From NCBI GenBank assembly GCA_963922205.1, contig CAWUHX010000070.1:248001-312000 (forward strand): a stretch of DNA of 64,000 bases, read 5' to 3'. The notes under the pieces were generated by a model. It saw nothing but the letters and a program-made list of their open reading frames with translations, did no database searches and had not been told where the DNA came from. This DNA comes from Romanomermis culicivorax (lineage: Eukaryota; Nematoda; Enoplea; Mermithida; Mermithidae). Shown one piece after another: positions 1 through 12,219 of the stretch (position 1 is the first letter of the stretch; each line of letters opens with the position of its first letter). Made by a program: the position numbers and the translations under genes.

Positions 1-2727
1 TGAAGCTCTCGCAATTTATTAAAAAATTTCGCACGATAAATCAAGCTTTGCATCTCAATATTCAATACTCAACGAAAAAATCAGGTTAAAATTACACACG
101 AGATATCAAGATTTGGCACACGATAAATCATCTTGATAACAAAAAGTAATGATTTTGATTACAAAAAAGTAATCATCATGATAACTTTTCCAATCAAAAA
201 TGTCAATCAAAATCGAGCACATTTAGTGATCGATATTATGGTGCGCCCATCCCTGCCAATGAAAATTTTTGAAACAAAGAATAGGCGTTACACTTCAAAG
301 TGTATTTCTCAGATCGTGGCACGCTGGAGGACAGCCCCACTTTTTTACGCTAGCAATGTGGGAAGTTACTTTGCACGGGGAATCTTATGGAAATATTGCT
401 TTTTCATAACTTATATTTTTCGAGATTTGTCAGAAAAACGTCAAAATCGCGTGCCCAGTTTTAAGTTGATTTTTGCATGTCGCAATTGAATATTGCGAAG
501 CAAAACTTGATTTATCAGGTGAAATTTTTCGATAAGTCCCGAGGAGTTTCAAGCATATTGGATCTTGTTTTTTTCAAGATGAGATCTTGATTTTTTTCCA
601 GATAGCACTTTGACGATGGGACCATGATTTGTTTAAAGATTATCATGAAAAAATTACGATGCACTATTAGAAAGGAATGTCCAATACCGAAAAACTCTTA
701 CATCTTGATTTTTTACCATGCATCTTGAAATTTTTGTGAAATATCTCGAAATTTTTCCGATGCATGTTGAAAAAAGTTTGTGCTTCATGCTCGAAGGTAA
801 TAATTTTTTTGAGCGGCCCTTCTCGTATTCTGTACATTGGGTCCCGGTTTGAAAATTAAGTAATTCAATGTGTATTGGCGACCACCTTCAAACAATTCGA
901 GAAATTAACAATTCCTTACTGTCGTAATCACATCAAGCGGATACAGTAAGCGGATAAGAATGAAAATGATCATCAACAAAGTGTGAAGAAACTAGTTTTG
1001 TTTCTTCGCAAAAAGATAATTGTTCTGATACAGCAACAGTCACATTTTTTTAATACTTCATCATTTTCTTGAGGAAAAAAGAGAACCTATTTCCGCCTTT
1101 TCAAAAGCGGTAAAAATGGTCAAACTTGTTCAATTAATTGTGGCCTCGGAAGCACCATAAATAAATAAAGCGCTTCCTTACCACGTCACACTTTTATTGT
1201 ATAGCAGAAATCAGGAATTTTTTGTATAATCCTATCAATACATATTGTTGTTCAAAAACTAGATTCACGGCTACTATAGTCAAAAGCACAACACCCTTTG
1301 GCACAACAGCCGAAAATTTAAGATCAACGATGCACGTCTTATATTATACTCGCGTGTATCCGAAGTTGATGATTTTTCAGGGTCATAACTTTTTATAGTG
1401 ATACTAACACGTTTTTTTAGCAGTGTACATTTGTCATCAAAATTGTTCAATTTAATTTGATACCAATTTCGATGAGAATCAATTCCGTTAGGGGGGGCAG
1501 TAGATCGGATAGATTAATGCTTCTACAAATATTTCATTTCCGGAAAGCGTAATTTACACCGCGAAATTTATTAGTTACAAATCACTACTCGTGGCGACCT
1601 AGTGAGCATTATTTACATCAAATTTACATAATTAGGATCAATAATAGTAAATTCATTCGTATTTTATTACAGCATCAAATAAGCGTGGAATACACGAATA
1701 TATTCAATCTATATTACGTAGTTTCCACAAAAATCCGCAGCCAAACTTGATCCGATTAAAATTTTTTTCATATCAAATACAATTTTTGTATATTTATCAA
1801 ACGTAGTTTGTTCCAGTGATCGAATGAGTTTACCGATTTCATACTAAGTTCAGTTCGAATAATGTTCGCTTATCCATGTCAGTTCATTCTGGCCTATAGA
1901 ATGCCATTTTCCACCAAGTAATATCGTGCTCTTTTCACGCAATTTTGTACCAGTAGACAGTATAGAATTTTCCATTCGAAAAAAATTGATTTTGGTTACG
2001 ACCGTTTATTATAAAATGCTTGAAAATTGAAAAAAATTAGTAACGACCCCCAAAGTCGTTTACACAGAGCTATTACAATACAATTTTTACCCAAAAATAG
2101 TAAGGGTTAGAAAAGTAAGCTCACAAATTTTCAGTCCTATGCGACATATGATTTAGAAGGAAATAATAGAAATATGAAATAGTACTTACTTTCCACTCTT
2201 GATATTTACAACATTTCAAGAAAAACTGACTATAGAAAAATGTATGGTGTGATTATTATTTGTCGATTATGTTCACTTTTCAAACTTGTTACATTAGAAA
2301 TTTTGTGAAATTACAATTTATCTGGCTATGCACTCACTAATCTAACTTTTGATTACTTCTATTAAATTTTAAACAAGTAGTCTGTCTTTCCATCTAATTC
2401 CTGAATTCGAGATTTTTACAGCGACCACAAATCAAACTGAGATTGTTAGAACTATTTTCACATTTCTATCGGAAAATTACCTCATCCGCGATTGTTTTTC
2501 AATGGCAGATCCTCTGAGGCTCTGCCGAACTTTTACTCTTGTATGGCGAATAGGGTTAAAGGCAGGAATCCCAAAAATTGAACGCCTAATTTATTTATGA
2601 CGCAATGGCCTGTCTATTGAGAAAACGTTTATCCCTGAGGCAACATAAGTACAATAAGGTGAAAACAGGCTCTTGATTTTAGGTTTCACCTATTTAACGT
2701 ATTTACATCTTAAAACAGATTGACGTA
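1..2727. other. 5' flank of the lipid-binding protein gene, no gene recognised
   Basis: I see no convincing coding exon. The start holds an imperfect inverted pair: the 'cgataaatcaagctttg' area near 35-55 is echoed in reverse near 485-515. Positions 240-850 are one copy of a dispersed repeat and 1995-2235 one copy of another (both listed). An open frame at 133-489 lies inside the first repeat and looks like no protein family. Any promoter of the gene starting at 2728 should lie here, but I see no clear TATA box. An acceptor-like 'cttaaaacag' ends at about 2718, nine bases before the ATG; it could be a 5' UTR intron end or a trans-splice site. Confidence 0.6.
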
Positions 2728-2875
2728 ATGATAAAAGTGATTTTTTTAACTCTACTCGTCGTATATAATTCGAAAGGAGATCAGGATTTTAGGCCCGAAC
2801 TTGGATTGCGACCTGGCAGCCCGAACGACCCTGGTGTTCAGGCCCGTATCAGTGAAAAAGGAGTTAATTATATGG
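2728..2875 (+). CDS. Lipid-binding protein exon 1
   Basis: Starts at ATG 2728 with a hydrophobic signal peptide (MIKVIFLTLLVVYNSKG). It contains the family N-terminal motif and ends at donor GG|GTAAGG, leaving one base (phase 1). Confidence 0.85.
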
Positions 2876-5800
2876 GTAAGGGGTTCTTTCCTTTCCTTTT
2901 CTTTTCCTTTTCTTTTCTTTTCTTTTCTTTTCTTTTCTTTTCTTTTCTTTTCTTTTCTTTTCTTTTCTTTTCTTTTCTTTTCTTTTCTTTTCTTTTCTTT
3001 TCTTTTCTTTTCTTTTCTTTCCTTTCTGAAAAAGTGCGCACAGTCAAGCTTCCATGCAACAGGATGTCTACAGCTATGCCTTTTTCTACCTCAAAAGGTC
3101 AAACTTCCGCCGATCTGTTACGTGAAGGCGTTCGACGTTTCCGTTTTCCACGCATACCGGTCGCTTTACCGTTGGGCGGTTCGGCCACCATCTACAATAT
3201 CAAAGTGACCAATTTTAAACCAGCCGACGCCTATTCCTTTAAATTGCTTGCGCCCAACAAGGTCAAATACCGGGCCGAAAATATGGATGTCACGGTGGAG
3301 GGCGACGCCGAAGGCCACGCTTCGAACATCTACGACGAAGCGCACGGCGTCGTGACGCTAACTGGCGTGACGTTGGACGCAGCGGTGGACGTGACGAGAG
3401 ACGGAGGCTACCCGCGGCTAACTGTATCCGACTGTTCGATTCACATACAAAATATGAAAATGAACCTGGGCGGCATGTCCCATAGGGGTATACAAAATAT
3501 AATCAATAGAAACGGGAGGATTATTCAGGACAAAGTTCGACCTTCTTTGGAACAAAATGGATGTGTGGCTTTTCAGTAAGTTGCGCACTGCCGATCGGTC
3601 CTAACGATAGCAGCGATGTTCATCAGCATATGAGAATCACCAGAAAATATGACGTGAAAAATTCTACAGTAAAAGCACCGTGCAAATGACATTCAAGACC
3701 GTACTTGCTTTTGTCATTTTTAATTTGCAAGCATTAAAAATGACAAAATGTTTTATAAAATTTCGCGGCTTTTGCAGGCAATGTTGCAATGCCAAGAATA
3801 ATGCATTGAATACCTCACAACCAAATGAGTAAATTTGTACAAATCATTTTCGTCTTGTTTTCCATGTTTATGCTGAAATTTGCATAAATGCAAATTACTT
3901 CTACATAAAAACACATTGAAATTTATTGAGCTTTGGAAACCAATGTAAGATCACATAATCAGCATAATATGAAAAACTTTTTTTGATCAAAGGCAGTCTT
4001 ATAAACTGTTAGTGTGTCTCTTGAGACCGTAATATTAATTTTTCGGAACATATATGTCAATTCCAGTGTAAATAGCATCTTCTTGCAAGAACAATTGTGT
4101 AATGTTAGTCCAATAGGTTGCAACATGCAAGATTTGAAAACTTATCCTACAGTTTGTTTTCTTTATAAAATGTTTGTAAATCGAAAAATGACAAGAAGGA
4201 TCGTTTAAACAAAGCTTTTACTGTAGGGTTTTTTAGTCAAAAAATTCGGAGGGTAGTTGAGCATGCTCACAACAGCCTCATGTGACCTATGGTTTAGCAG
4301 AATACCGTGAAAATATGAAATAGTACCACTAACATAATTTACAAGCATTTGCAGGAAAACAAGCTTTATGAATTTTGAGTTTTCGGTGTGAGATTTATGG
4401 AAATTTTGATAAAAAAATATTACTTGTTGAAAGGGTTCAGTTTAACAGTTGATGGCAAATGCGCTGTTTTCAAAAGTGTATCACAGACATACAGTACTTT
4501 GAGATGTTTTTGCAAGGAATCTGGCAAGAATTTTGACACTATCAACGGGATTTGTACGACAGCAATCCCATTTTTCCATGCATGATTTGAGGAAAATCAC
4601 ATGCATCTTTTGGGCTCCAAAATCCACGCTCCGAATCTTGATACTTGAAACATGGAACGTGGAAATTTTCACGAAGCACGCGACGAAGTTTTACTGTTGA
4701 CAACAAAATTTTTCACAATAACTCTCCAATTCTCCAACTATATCCTGATAAACAAAACAAGTTAAGGTAAAGTGGGGTGACTTTGATCAGGGGCGACTGG
4801 TTGTCTACACAGCAAAAATGACCTGCTGATCTCAAATAGTTATCAAATGTCATACTCTGATCAAAGTCGCCCCTGATCAAAGTCACCCCACTTTACCTTA
4901 CGCAAATTTCTATTGATTGATCATATAAAACCTTGATCATAGAAAGATCACTGACTGATAGTCTGTATTTCTTGCAGCCTTGCACTTAGAGCCTTTTAGA
5001 TGTAATCTTTGTCGATTATTTTCCTATTGATATGATTCCAAAGCTATTAAAAATTCTGTTTTTGAGACACCCTGTTCAACTACAAACTTGGATATGTCAT
5101 TTTTATAGAAAATTCATCAACGAAAAATTCAACAGCGAATTGAAGAAAGAACCTTTAAAAATGCCTCTAATCAAACCCGATACACCTTTACCGGCTCTAT
5201 TCACAAGTTCGGGTTTTGGTAAAAAATTGGCCGCCGATGTCCTACAAAAGATGACTTTCGATCGTAGTTTGACCAAAGATCCGGAATTTAACGCCAATAC
5301 GGGTGATTTTTACCTAAGGGGCGAATGTTCCATCAACGGACAAGGCGGAACGCCTTTTGGGCCAGCTTTTCTCAATGAAAATACGTTCCCGAGGTTAGAT
5401 AATTCTCTGATCCTCGAACTCTGACTCTTTGATGTTTCTATCTTTTGATTTTTCGATCCTTATACTTTGATTAATTAATTCTCTTTTTGGTATATTGGCT
5501 TCCTGATTTGATTTTTAATTCTTTGATTCTTCGCTTCTCTAATTTTGTAAAATTCCCAAATTTTTTAATTCTCTGATTCTTCGAATCTCCGGTTCTTTGA
5601 ATATCTGATTCTTCGAATTTCTGATTCTTCGAATCTCTAATTCTTCAAATCTCTGATTCTTCGAATCTCTAATTCTTCGAATCTCTGATTCTACGAATCT
5701 GTGATTCTACGAATCTGTGATTCTTCGAATCTCTGATTCTTTGAATCTCTGATTCTTCGAATGCCTGATTCTTCGAATATATGATTTTTCGAATCTCTGA

Positions 5801-8800
5801 TTATTCGAATCCCTGATTCTTTGATTCTCCAATTCTTTGAAGCTGTTGCATTTTCATCACTGATTCCTTGATCCTTTTATTTTCTGATTCTTTGATTTCT
5901 TATTCTTTGACTCCTGATCCTTTGACTTCTTATTCTGTGACCCTCTCTTGACTCTATAATTCTTTGACTCTGTAATTCGTTGATCCCTGATTTTATGAAT
6001 ATCTGATTCCTGAATTCTTTAATTCCTTGTTTCTTTGATTCATTGATCCCTGACTCTTTCATTCTGTCATTGTTCAATTTTTTTGATTCTCCAATCATCA
6101 GATTCCTTGATTCTCTAATTATTCGATTCTTTGATTTTTTGATTACTTAACGTTCTGATTTTTTGATTCTTTTACACTTTGATTCCTTGATTATGTGATT
6201 TTTCGATTATTTGATTCTTTGATTATTTGATTCTTTGATTATTTGATTCTTCGATTATTAGATTGATTCTCCGATTCTTCGATTTCCTGGTTCTTTGACT
6301 ATCTAATTTTTTCACTATATAATTCTTTGACCCCTGATTCTTTGATTCGTTGATTCCTAAATTCATTGATTCTTTGAATTTCTTCGATTCTCTTATTTAT
6401 TTTCTAATTCTTTAATTTTGTACTTTTATGACCCTCTTATTCTATGACTCTAATCCTTAAGTTCTCTAATTCTCGGATTTTCTCTGATTTTCTCTTATTG
6501 TCTTTGATTTTTTCTGATTTACTCTAATGCTTTGACTCTCCGATTCTCTTATTCCTTGACGCTCTGATTTTTTGCCTCTCTGGTTCATTAACCCTAATTC
6601 GTTGATTGTGATTCTTTGATTTCTGTTTTCTTGATTCATATAGATCCTCTGATTCTATATTCTGTGATTCTGTGCTTCTCTGATTCCTTGATCATTTGCC
6701 TCTTCAATTGTATAATTCCCTGACTCTGTCTTTCGATTCTTTGCTCAACTGACTTCGATTTTTTGATACTTCATTGGTTAGACCCCTCATACTTCTTGAT
6801 TATTGGATTTTTCTATAATTTTCATTCGTTTGATGAATAATTTGTTGATTCTTTAATTGACTACCGCTTGATTCTCTGTCGATTATTCGATTCTTCGATC
6901 TTAGTTACCTGATTCATTTTTTCATTCTTTGATAGTTTAATTGCGTTCTTGGTTGATATTTTAATTCTATAATTCTTGATAGTTTGCTGATCGAATTCAT
7001 TGTTTCAGGACTGCGGCCAGCAAAATGCTTTACGTCACCGTATCCGATTTTGTGCTCAACTCGTTCCTCTACAGCGCCTACAAAACCGGTTCGTTGACCA
7101 TCAATTTGAACAAAGCCGACATGCCCGACTACGCCAAATTTTTGCGCACCAGTTGCAACGAGGCGTCGGGCGAAATTTGCGTCGGTTCCGTTTTGCCCCA
7201 AGTGGCCAAACAGTACCCGAACGCCGATTTTCAAATTCGATTGAAACCGACCAAAGCGCCGGCTTTGGTCGTGTCGAACGGCAAGGCCACGGGTTTTGTG
7301 GACGGCGTGGCGACGTTGTACGCGTCGGACAAACAATTGGCCGACATGGACCTCAACGCCCAAGTGGACATGACGCCTACGATCGAGAATAATTTGATCA
7401 AAGGAAAAGTGGATGTAAAAAGTTTGACGGGCAAATTGCGGTCGTCGAATGTCAAGTGAGGACTAGTAGACAGGTTTAGTTACGATTCAAAAGCTCAATC
7501 TAGAATTTTTACGTTCAAAAAACAGTAAATGGATATCAATCGATAGGTCTTGTCGATATCTATTCAAAAATATAAGTTAGAATACCGTAGCTCAATTAGC
7601 GACGAAGTTATGCGAAGTTAACCGTATAGAAGGCTGAAATTTATTTTCATGTAGTGGTAAAAATGTTATAGTGTAAAAAACGCCTAATTTCTTCATGATA
7701 ACGAGGTAGCCGGAATCATAGACGAAACGTCATGCTTATTCATTTATTTTTAATTTGGGCAGAACTGTATCAACATCTGAATACTACTGCTCGGGAAATT
7801 GTGACCATAAAAACATGTTTGTTGAAGAAATTTTCAGTAGTTCTGTTTCCGCTCATGGGCGAGAAATTTTTGTTTATTGATTACAGTAATAAGCATCCTA
7901 CTTTTTCGTGTTGAACTTACTTTCGTGTGATCGCTGTCTCAACATTTTAAAATACATAGGCTATATAGATGAGTTTTGGCTTATCAGAACAGCTTTCTCA
8001 GCTTTGAAAAGTAGTCAATATTGTGAACTCTTTTTTCATTATTCACAATCATCAAAGTGCATTGCACTAATCAAGTTCAAAAAAGTAAATTCAATTCAAC
8101 ACCAATTTTCGCCATTAAAAAACGTTATACCGTAGAAAAACGCCGAATTTTTCATGAAAACAGAACAACGGTCATTTCTGTGGCCATTTATGGTAAAACA
8201 GTGCGCTTTTTGTTACGTTCCGAGAACTGCAAATCGAATAATGAGGAATGAAGTTACGGCATACATCTCTTACTATACAAATAGTCAACAAGAGTTGAAC
8301 AGAAAAAAGATTGCAACCACAACAGCTAATTTTCAATAAGTTTGCAGTCCGTCGAATTTTCAAACTTTTCAATCTTTTGTAATTTTCAAAGTGTTCGAAA
8401 ATCATACTTTTCAGGCCTATACTGCATTTTTATGGTCTGTTTTTCTTGAAATGTTTCCAAATAATGAAAGTGGAATGCAAGTAATATTTCAGATTTTTGC
8501 GATTTTATGATAAACAATATATCATGAAGGATTGGAAATTTGAGGGCACACTGATCTAACCTTTACCAATTTTTCGAGTGAAAAATTTTACAGTAAGAAC
8601 TTTATGTAAACGATTTTGACGACAGTACTGATTTGTGTCACTTTTCTATTTGGAAGCATTTTATAAAAAACACTATAGTTTGAAGTAGATTTTTGAACCA
8701 AAAACTAAAAAAACTGGATCCAAAAAACTAGAACTTTAGTCAATAGTAAGATGGCACTTTTAGGCTGGCGATTTTCACAGAAGATTTACAAACTTTTCCA

Positions 8801-9912
8801 TTATACAGGTTAATTTTACCTGCATATTAAAAAATAAATTCAAATTTAGATGAAGATAGTCTATGTATGGTACATTCTGACGTCAACAAGATTTACACTC
8901 AATTGTGATTTTTTTTTCAACTCATGCATGAGGGAAATTTTGTTGAAGCCATGAAATCAGCAGCAAAGAAGTATGGTAGAGAATTTTTATCACAAACAAC
9001 CTTTGGCTGTGCACTCGAAAAATTTTCCAGTGCTCGTTGTCCACGGTTTTTTAAGCTTCTGATTCTGCTTGAGGTCTAAGATCCTCAGTAGTTGTAGAGA
9101 ATTCTTCGTCTTACATTTCTGAACAAGTTTCAACCATTCACGATCATCAGATCTCAAAATATTCTCACAACAGTGAGACTCGAAACGTTTTGAAATTCTC
9201 TTTCTGGAAGAAATACTTCTGGAATAAAATAACAGCAACAATTCCAACTCGAAAATTTTTTGAGTGTATGACCAAAACTGAGGTAAAAAGGCATGCTTTT
9301 TAAGGGTTAAACGCCCATAATTCACTCGGAAATAAATGGACAAGTTTTTACGTCATATTTTCTAATAGATTTGGGTGAGACCTATTAAGTGATGCCCAAT
9401 GCGATATATTTTGACGCCAAAAAGCTCCTACTTACCTCGTAAAAGCTTTTTCAGGATGAGGTCAACAGCATTCTATGAGAGGTCGAACACTTTTCGGATG
9501 AGGTCAACCTTTTTCTATAAAAGAAATTGCAGCTTAATTTGGCTCTACGTTTATTTTTATTCCCAATCCCTCCTTTTTTTACCCCATCAGCGAAATCGAC
9601 CAATCAAAAATCGACCAATGGACCAGCATGGCTTCGTCTGTTTTGGAAGCTTTGGCCAACGACCAATTGCAGAAAGGTTTCCCTATACCGCAAAATCGTT
9701 TCGTCAAAATGCAAAACGGCCAATTGATCTTGTCCGATCGTCGTTTTCGCGTCGAAACCGATCTCCAAGCCGACGTGCCTAACATGATCGACGCCATGCA
9801 ATCGTACGCCGATCAGCAGGGTTCCAATCTGCTGAGCGCCAGGGCGGCCCCTAATAACCGATTTAATAGGAATAAGAACAAAAGACGGAATCAGTGGAGA
9901 CGATTGGACTGA
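2728..9912 (+). CDS. Secreted BPI/LBP/CETP-family lipid-binding protein (five exons)
   Basis: CDS = 2728-2875, 3098-3575, 5109-5393, 7009-7455, 9591-9912; phases agree at every junction, giving 559 residues and a TGA stop. The N-terminus is a hydrophobic signal peptide, followed by 'NDPGVQARISEKGVNYMG', the opening pattern of BPI/LBP/CETP proteins. The first half carries the N-terminal barrel ('RIPVALPLGG', 'YNIKVTNFKP', 'KVRPSLEQNGC'); exons 3-5 carry the second barrel ('MLYVTVSDFVLNSFLY', 'PNADFQIRLKPTKAPAL', 'NGQLILSD'). By family, it should bind lipid or lipopolysaccharide outside cells; ligand and role are not visible here. It is longer than vertebrate BPI and ends in an unusual Arg/Lys/Asn tail. 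The start of exon 2 is the least certain splice site. Confidence 0.87.
2876..3097 (+). repeat. Intron 1 filled by a (TTTTC)n pentanucleotide array
   Basis: About 2887-3022 is a nearly uninterrupted TTTTC/CTTTT array just after the donor. With the acceptor after 'ctcaaaag' at 3097 the intron is 222 bases, a multiple of three, and no stop occurs in the upstream frame, so the whole stretch reads as one open frame with a Phe/Leu/Ser repeat. Other in-frame acceptors exist at 3029-3072 (after 'gcgcacag' and 'tctacag'). Confidence 0.8.
3098..3575 (+). CDS. Lipid-binding protein exon 2
   Basis: Encodes most of the N-terminal barrel, from about 'GQTSADLLREGVRRF' to 'EQNGCVAF'. Ends at CA|GTAAGT (phase 2), which joins A at 5109 to make a Gln codon. 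The start at 3098 is chosen because it keeps the spacing usual between the 'YMG' motif and the amphipathic segment; 3036 or 3073 are in-frame alternatives. Confidence 0.8.
3576..5108 (+). other. Intron 2 of the lipid-binding protein gene
   Basis: AT-rich intron holding two copies of the 'TACTGTAAAA' dispersed family (about 3655-3775 minus, 4140-4380 plus) and a short palindromic element at 4763-4900. Open frames at 4014-4208, 4388-4585 and 4481-4672 (minus) overlap these repeats and look non-coding. Confidence 0.75.
4763..4900. mobile_element. Short inverted-repeat element (MITE-like), copy 1
   Basis: Both ends share a terminal inverted repeat of at least 30 bp: left 'AGGTAAAGTGGGGTGACTTT' continuing into GATCAGGGGCGAC, right the reverse complement. 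The core is about 70 bp. A TA dinucleotide flanks both ends, as for Tc1/mariner-type insertion. A diverged copy lies at 15703-15848. There is no coding capacity. Confidence 0.85.
5109..5393 (+). CDS. Lipid-binding protein exon 3
   Basis: Begins after 'ttttatag' and ends at AG|GTTAGA (phase 2). It encodes the linker and the start of the C-terminal barrel, including 'PALFTSSGFGKKLAADVLQK' and a Cys in 'GECSINGQ'. Confidence 0.88.
5394..7008 (+). repeat. Intron 3 with a degenerate GATTCTT(C/T)GAATCTCT array
   Basis: From about 5410 to 6930 the intron is a degenerate tandem repeat. Around 5570-5830 the unit is a clear 16-mer, GATTCTTCGAATCTCT. Further on it decays to 8-mer-like GATTCTTT units. 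The strand asymmetry (TTC-rich on plus) explains the open frame on the minus strand at 5877-6098, which is not a gene. Confidence 0.9.
7009..7455 (+). CDS. Lipid-binding protein exon 4
   Basis: Begins after TTTCAG at 7008 and ends at AA|GTGAGG (phase 2). It encodes most of the C-terminal barrel, including a strong family motif, 'MLYVTVSDFVLNSFLYSAY', and two Cys residues. It is relatively GC-rich, as are most exons here. Confidence 0.92.
7456..9590 (+). other. Intron 4 of the lipid-binding protein gene
   Basis: A 2.1-kb AT-rich intron. It carries a copy of a second dispersed repeat (about 7540-8010, related to 36700-37060), a minus-strand copy of the TACTGTAAAA family (8425-8690) and a short 'GATGAGGTCAAC' duplication near 9455-9510. 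The minus-strand open frame at 8990-9343 has no recognisable domain and I do not call it. Confidence 0.7.
9591..9912 (+). CDS. Lipid-binding protein exon 5 and stop
   Basis: Begins after 'ccccatcag' and ends at TGA 9910-9912. It encodes the last barrel strands ('QKGFPIPQNRFVKMQNGQL') and an unusual tail rich in Asn, Arg and Lys ending 'NQWRRLD'. Confidence 0.88.
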
Positions 9913-10274
9913 AAAAAAGAGTCTCGAGGGAAAAAATGAGAATCATGTTATCCATGCACTATGTTCATGGAGTGAGCATGAAAAATTCGCATCTTACGTG
10001 ACGCATGAAAAAACAGATTATTCTAAAATATATCTGCGTTGCTTACAGTGTTTTAAAATTTGTGAAAAGGTCACTCCTTATCAATTTTCACTACCAGAAG
10101 AAGCCAGTTGTATCAGCTAGGTCAGTCAACTTACAGTGTTCGAGCTTTTTTCGTCAAGTAACGACTGCCTTTTGTTGTCAATTTTTGCAACTTTTGAAAT
10201 TGAGACGAACTTTCTGTGAAGTTCAACCATGTCTATAATAAGTCAAAAACAAATTATACCTGAAAATCGGCGCC

Positions 10275-10402
10275 CGGTTTTCTCATTAAATACGCTTAGG
10301 CTTTCAGCAGAGCTGCAAAAAGCTTAACCCTATATGTTATACCAGTCGGGCTACAGCTTGAGCTGCAGCTCTGCTGGTGTTTAAGTCTGTTTCATAAAAC
10401 CG
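10275..10402. mobile_element. Small foldback element with AGCTGCAGCT core
   Basis: Imperfect terminal inverted repeat: left 'CGGTTTTCTCATTAAATACG' onward, right '...GTTTCATAAAACCG'. The arms share 'CAGCAGAGCTGCA'. The sequence between contains 'CTTGAGCTGCAGCTC'. Similar words recur at 58250-58440. No coding capacity. Confidence 0.6.
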
Positions 10403-10738
10403 ACCTCAGGTATTCTGGGTGATTTTACTGATATTGACTATTATAGTCATATTCATTCCACATGAAAATCAATATACCCATAATTACAGTAACCTCAAGT
10501 TTGAAATCTTTCAATTTCTTGGAATTTTAGATCTCTGATCTTAGTGAGCGTTTTTCTTTTGGCGTCGGGCTCTATAAGACATATGTTCCGTTGACTTTGT
10601 CAGTTTTTCTTTAATCTGTAAAAAATATTCCATGTATGAAAAACCACAAAAATGATTGGTTTAGCCTTAAGCAATACAAAACCAGTCTGTCATTTTCGAA
10701 CATGCGTGAAATTCTGACGCATAATTTTATGGTTCATT

Positions 10739-11260
10739 TTACGGAATACGAGAAGGGCCACTTGAAAAAAAATCTTTACATTCGAACATGATGCACAAAA
10801 TTTTTTTTAAGATGCATGGCAAAAAATCGAGATGTAAAAGTTTTTACATGTTCGGCTTTCTTTTCAAGTGCATCGCAATTTTTTCCAAATAATCTTGAAA
10901 AAAATCAAGATGGCATTTTGAAAACAAACTCAGGTCGCATCCTGAAAAAATCAAGTCCCATCTCAAAAAAGTATTAAGATCCCATCTTGAAAAATTCAAG
11001 ATGGGCGGCACATCAGAGGATGAAAATTTCTGAAACTATCCATCCGCTTCCTACGTACGGGAACCCTTCAAAGTGGATTTCTGAGGTTACTGCGTGCTGG
11101 TGGTGGGTGCCCTTAGTTTTTACGACTGAGGGGTAAGTTATTTTGCACGGGGAATCCGATGGACATATTGGTTTTTCATAAAAATTTTTATTTTTCGCGG
11201 TTTTTCAGGGAAACGTAAAAAGTGCTCGTTTTTCACCCAAAATGCAGTAATTCTGGAAAT
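10739..11260 (-). repeat. Dispersed 'TCAAGATG' repeat, minus orientation
   Basis: Shares with 240-850 (reversed) the ordered blocks 'GAATACGAGAAGGGCC', 'GATGCATGGCAAAAAATC', the TCAAGATG-rich section and 'TTTTGCACGGGGAATC'. Non-coding. Confidence 0.8.
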
Positions 11261-12219
11261 TAATCAAAATTTTGGACTTTGTCGGCTGATTCCCACCTGC
11301 TCATGAACTTGCCTCCCTTTCCCTATTACCTGCTCAGGAACTAACCTTGCCTCTCCTCACCGCCCTCGGCCAGCATGCCAAAATTTTTAGTTCCAACTCC
11401 CATTTGTTAGAAACAAATAAACTACTTCTTACAGTAGATTCTTAAATGATGCCGAAATTTTGGTTTCAATTATTTCAAGCACGTAAGAACATTTTTATGC
11501 AACTTGATGCACAAACAAATATTATTTTAGGACGCTGACATATTCGAATCACAGTTATTCATAAATTTCCGCGCCGAACAAAGCAAATCGCAAAACTTGT
11601 TGATCAATATTTGCAAAATAACGCAGTTTTCAAATTCACACATTTTATGTATGCAGTCATGTAATACTGCTCAAATTTCTAACCCAAAATTCTGTACACC
11701 TTCATTAGCTTTCCACGAGTTCTATGAACGACTGATGCGGTTTTGAACACTGCGCTTCATTCACAAAATTATGGACCTTGAATCAAATTTTTTCCCATTC
11801 TCATTTGATAACAGTAGCCACTAATCATTCATGTATCACTCAATCGTCGTGTAACTTGTTTCCGTGATTTTTTCTCTAATATCAGTGACATGATTTTTAT
11901 AGCGGGTTTGTCGGATAATTACGTTTTTCTGTATTTTTGTACCATTATTGTACTGTGATTTGTGTTTTATTTCTGTCGGTATTATATATTTCAAAAAGGA
12001 AAACGTATCCAAGCGATTTCTAGCTGTAAAATCAATTGCCAGAAGAACTTCGGGTTTGGTGATGCTGCGTAACAGTGTGTTCCTCCATCACATGCGTTCT
12101 GAATTTGACTGACAGTAGTTCTCATCCAGGAAGGAGCCCTGGAGTCCGTCGTACACAGAATCTTATAGATGATCTTCAAGGTATGCAGGGATACGGTTTG
12201 TAATAAACCGACATGATCT

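Noticed and set aside
133-489. 118-codon plus-strand frame
   Set aside because: Mostly within a dispersed repeat that has other copies without this frame.
2876-3097. Continuous 283-codon frame through the TTTTC array
   Set aside because: A consensus donor (GG|GTAAGG) lies just before the array and family proteins have no such Phe/Ser insert, so I call it an intron; retention is raised as a finding.
5570-5830. Possible CRISPR-like array (regular 16-bp repeats)
   Set aside because: Units are contiguous and degenerate with no spacers, and the DNA is eukaryotic; it is a simple tandem repeat.
5570-5830. Cluster of heat-shock elements in the GATTCTTCGAATC array
   Set aside because: TTC and GAA occur, but not at the two-base spacing HSF requires.
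8990-9343. 117-codon minus-strand frame
   Set aside because: Lies in the intron of the lipid-binding gene, has no recognisable domain and a composition typical of AT-rich non-coding DNA.
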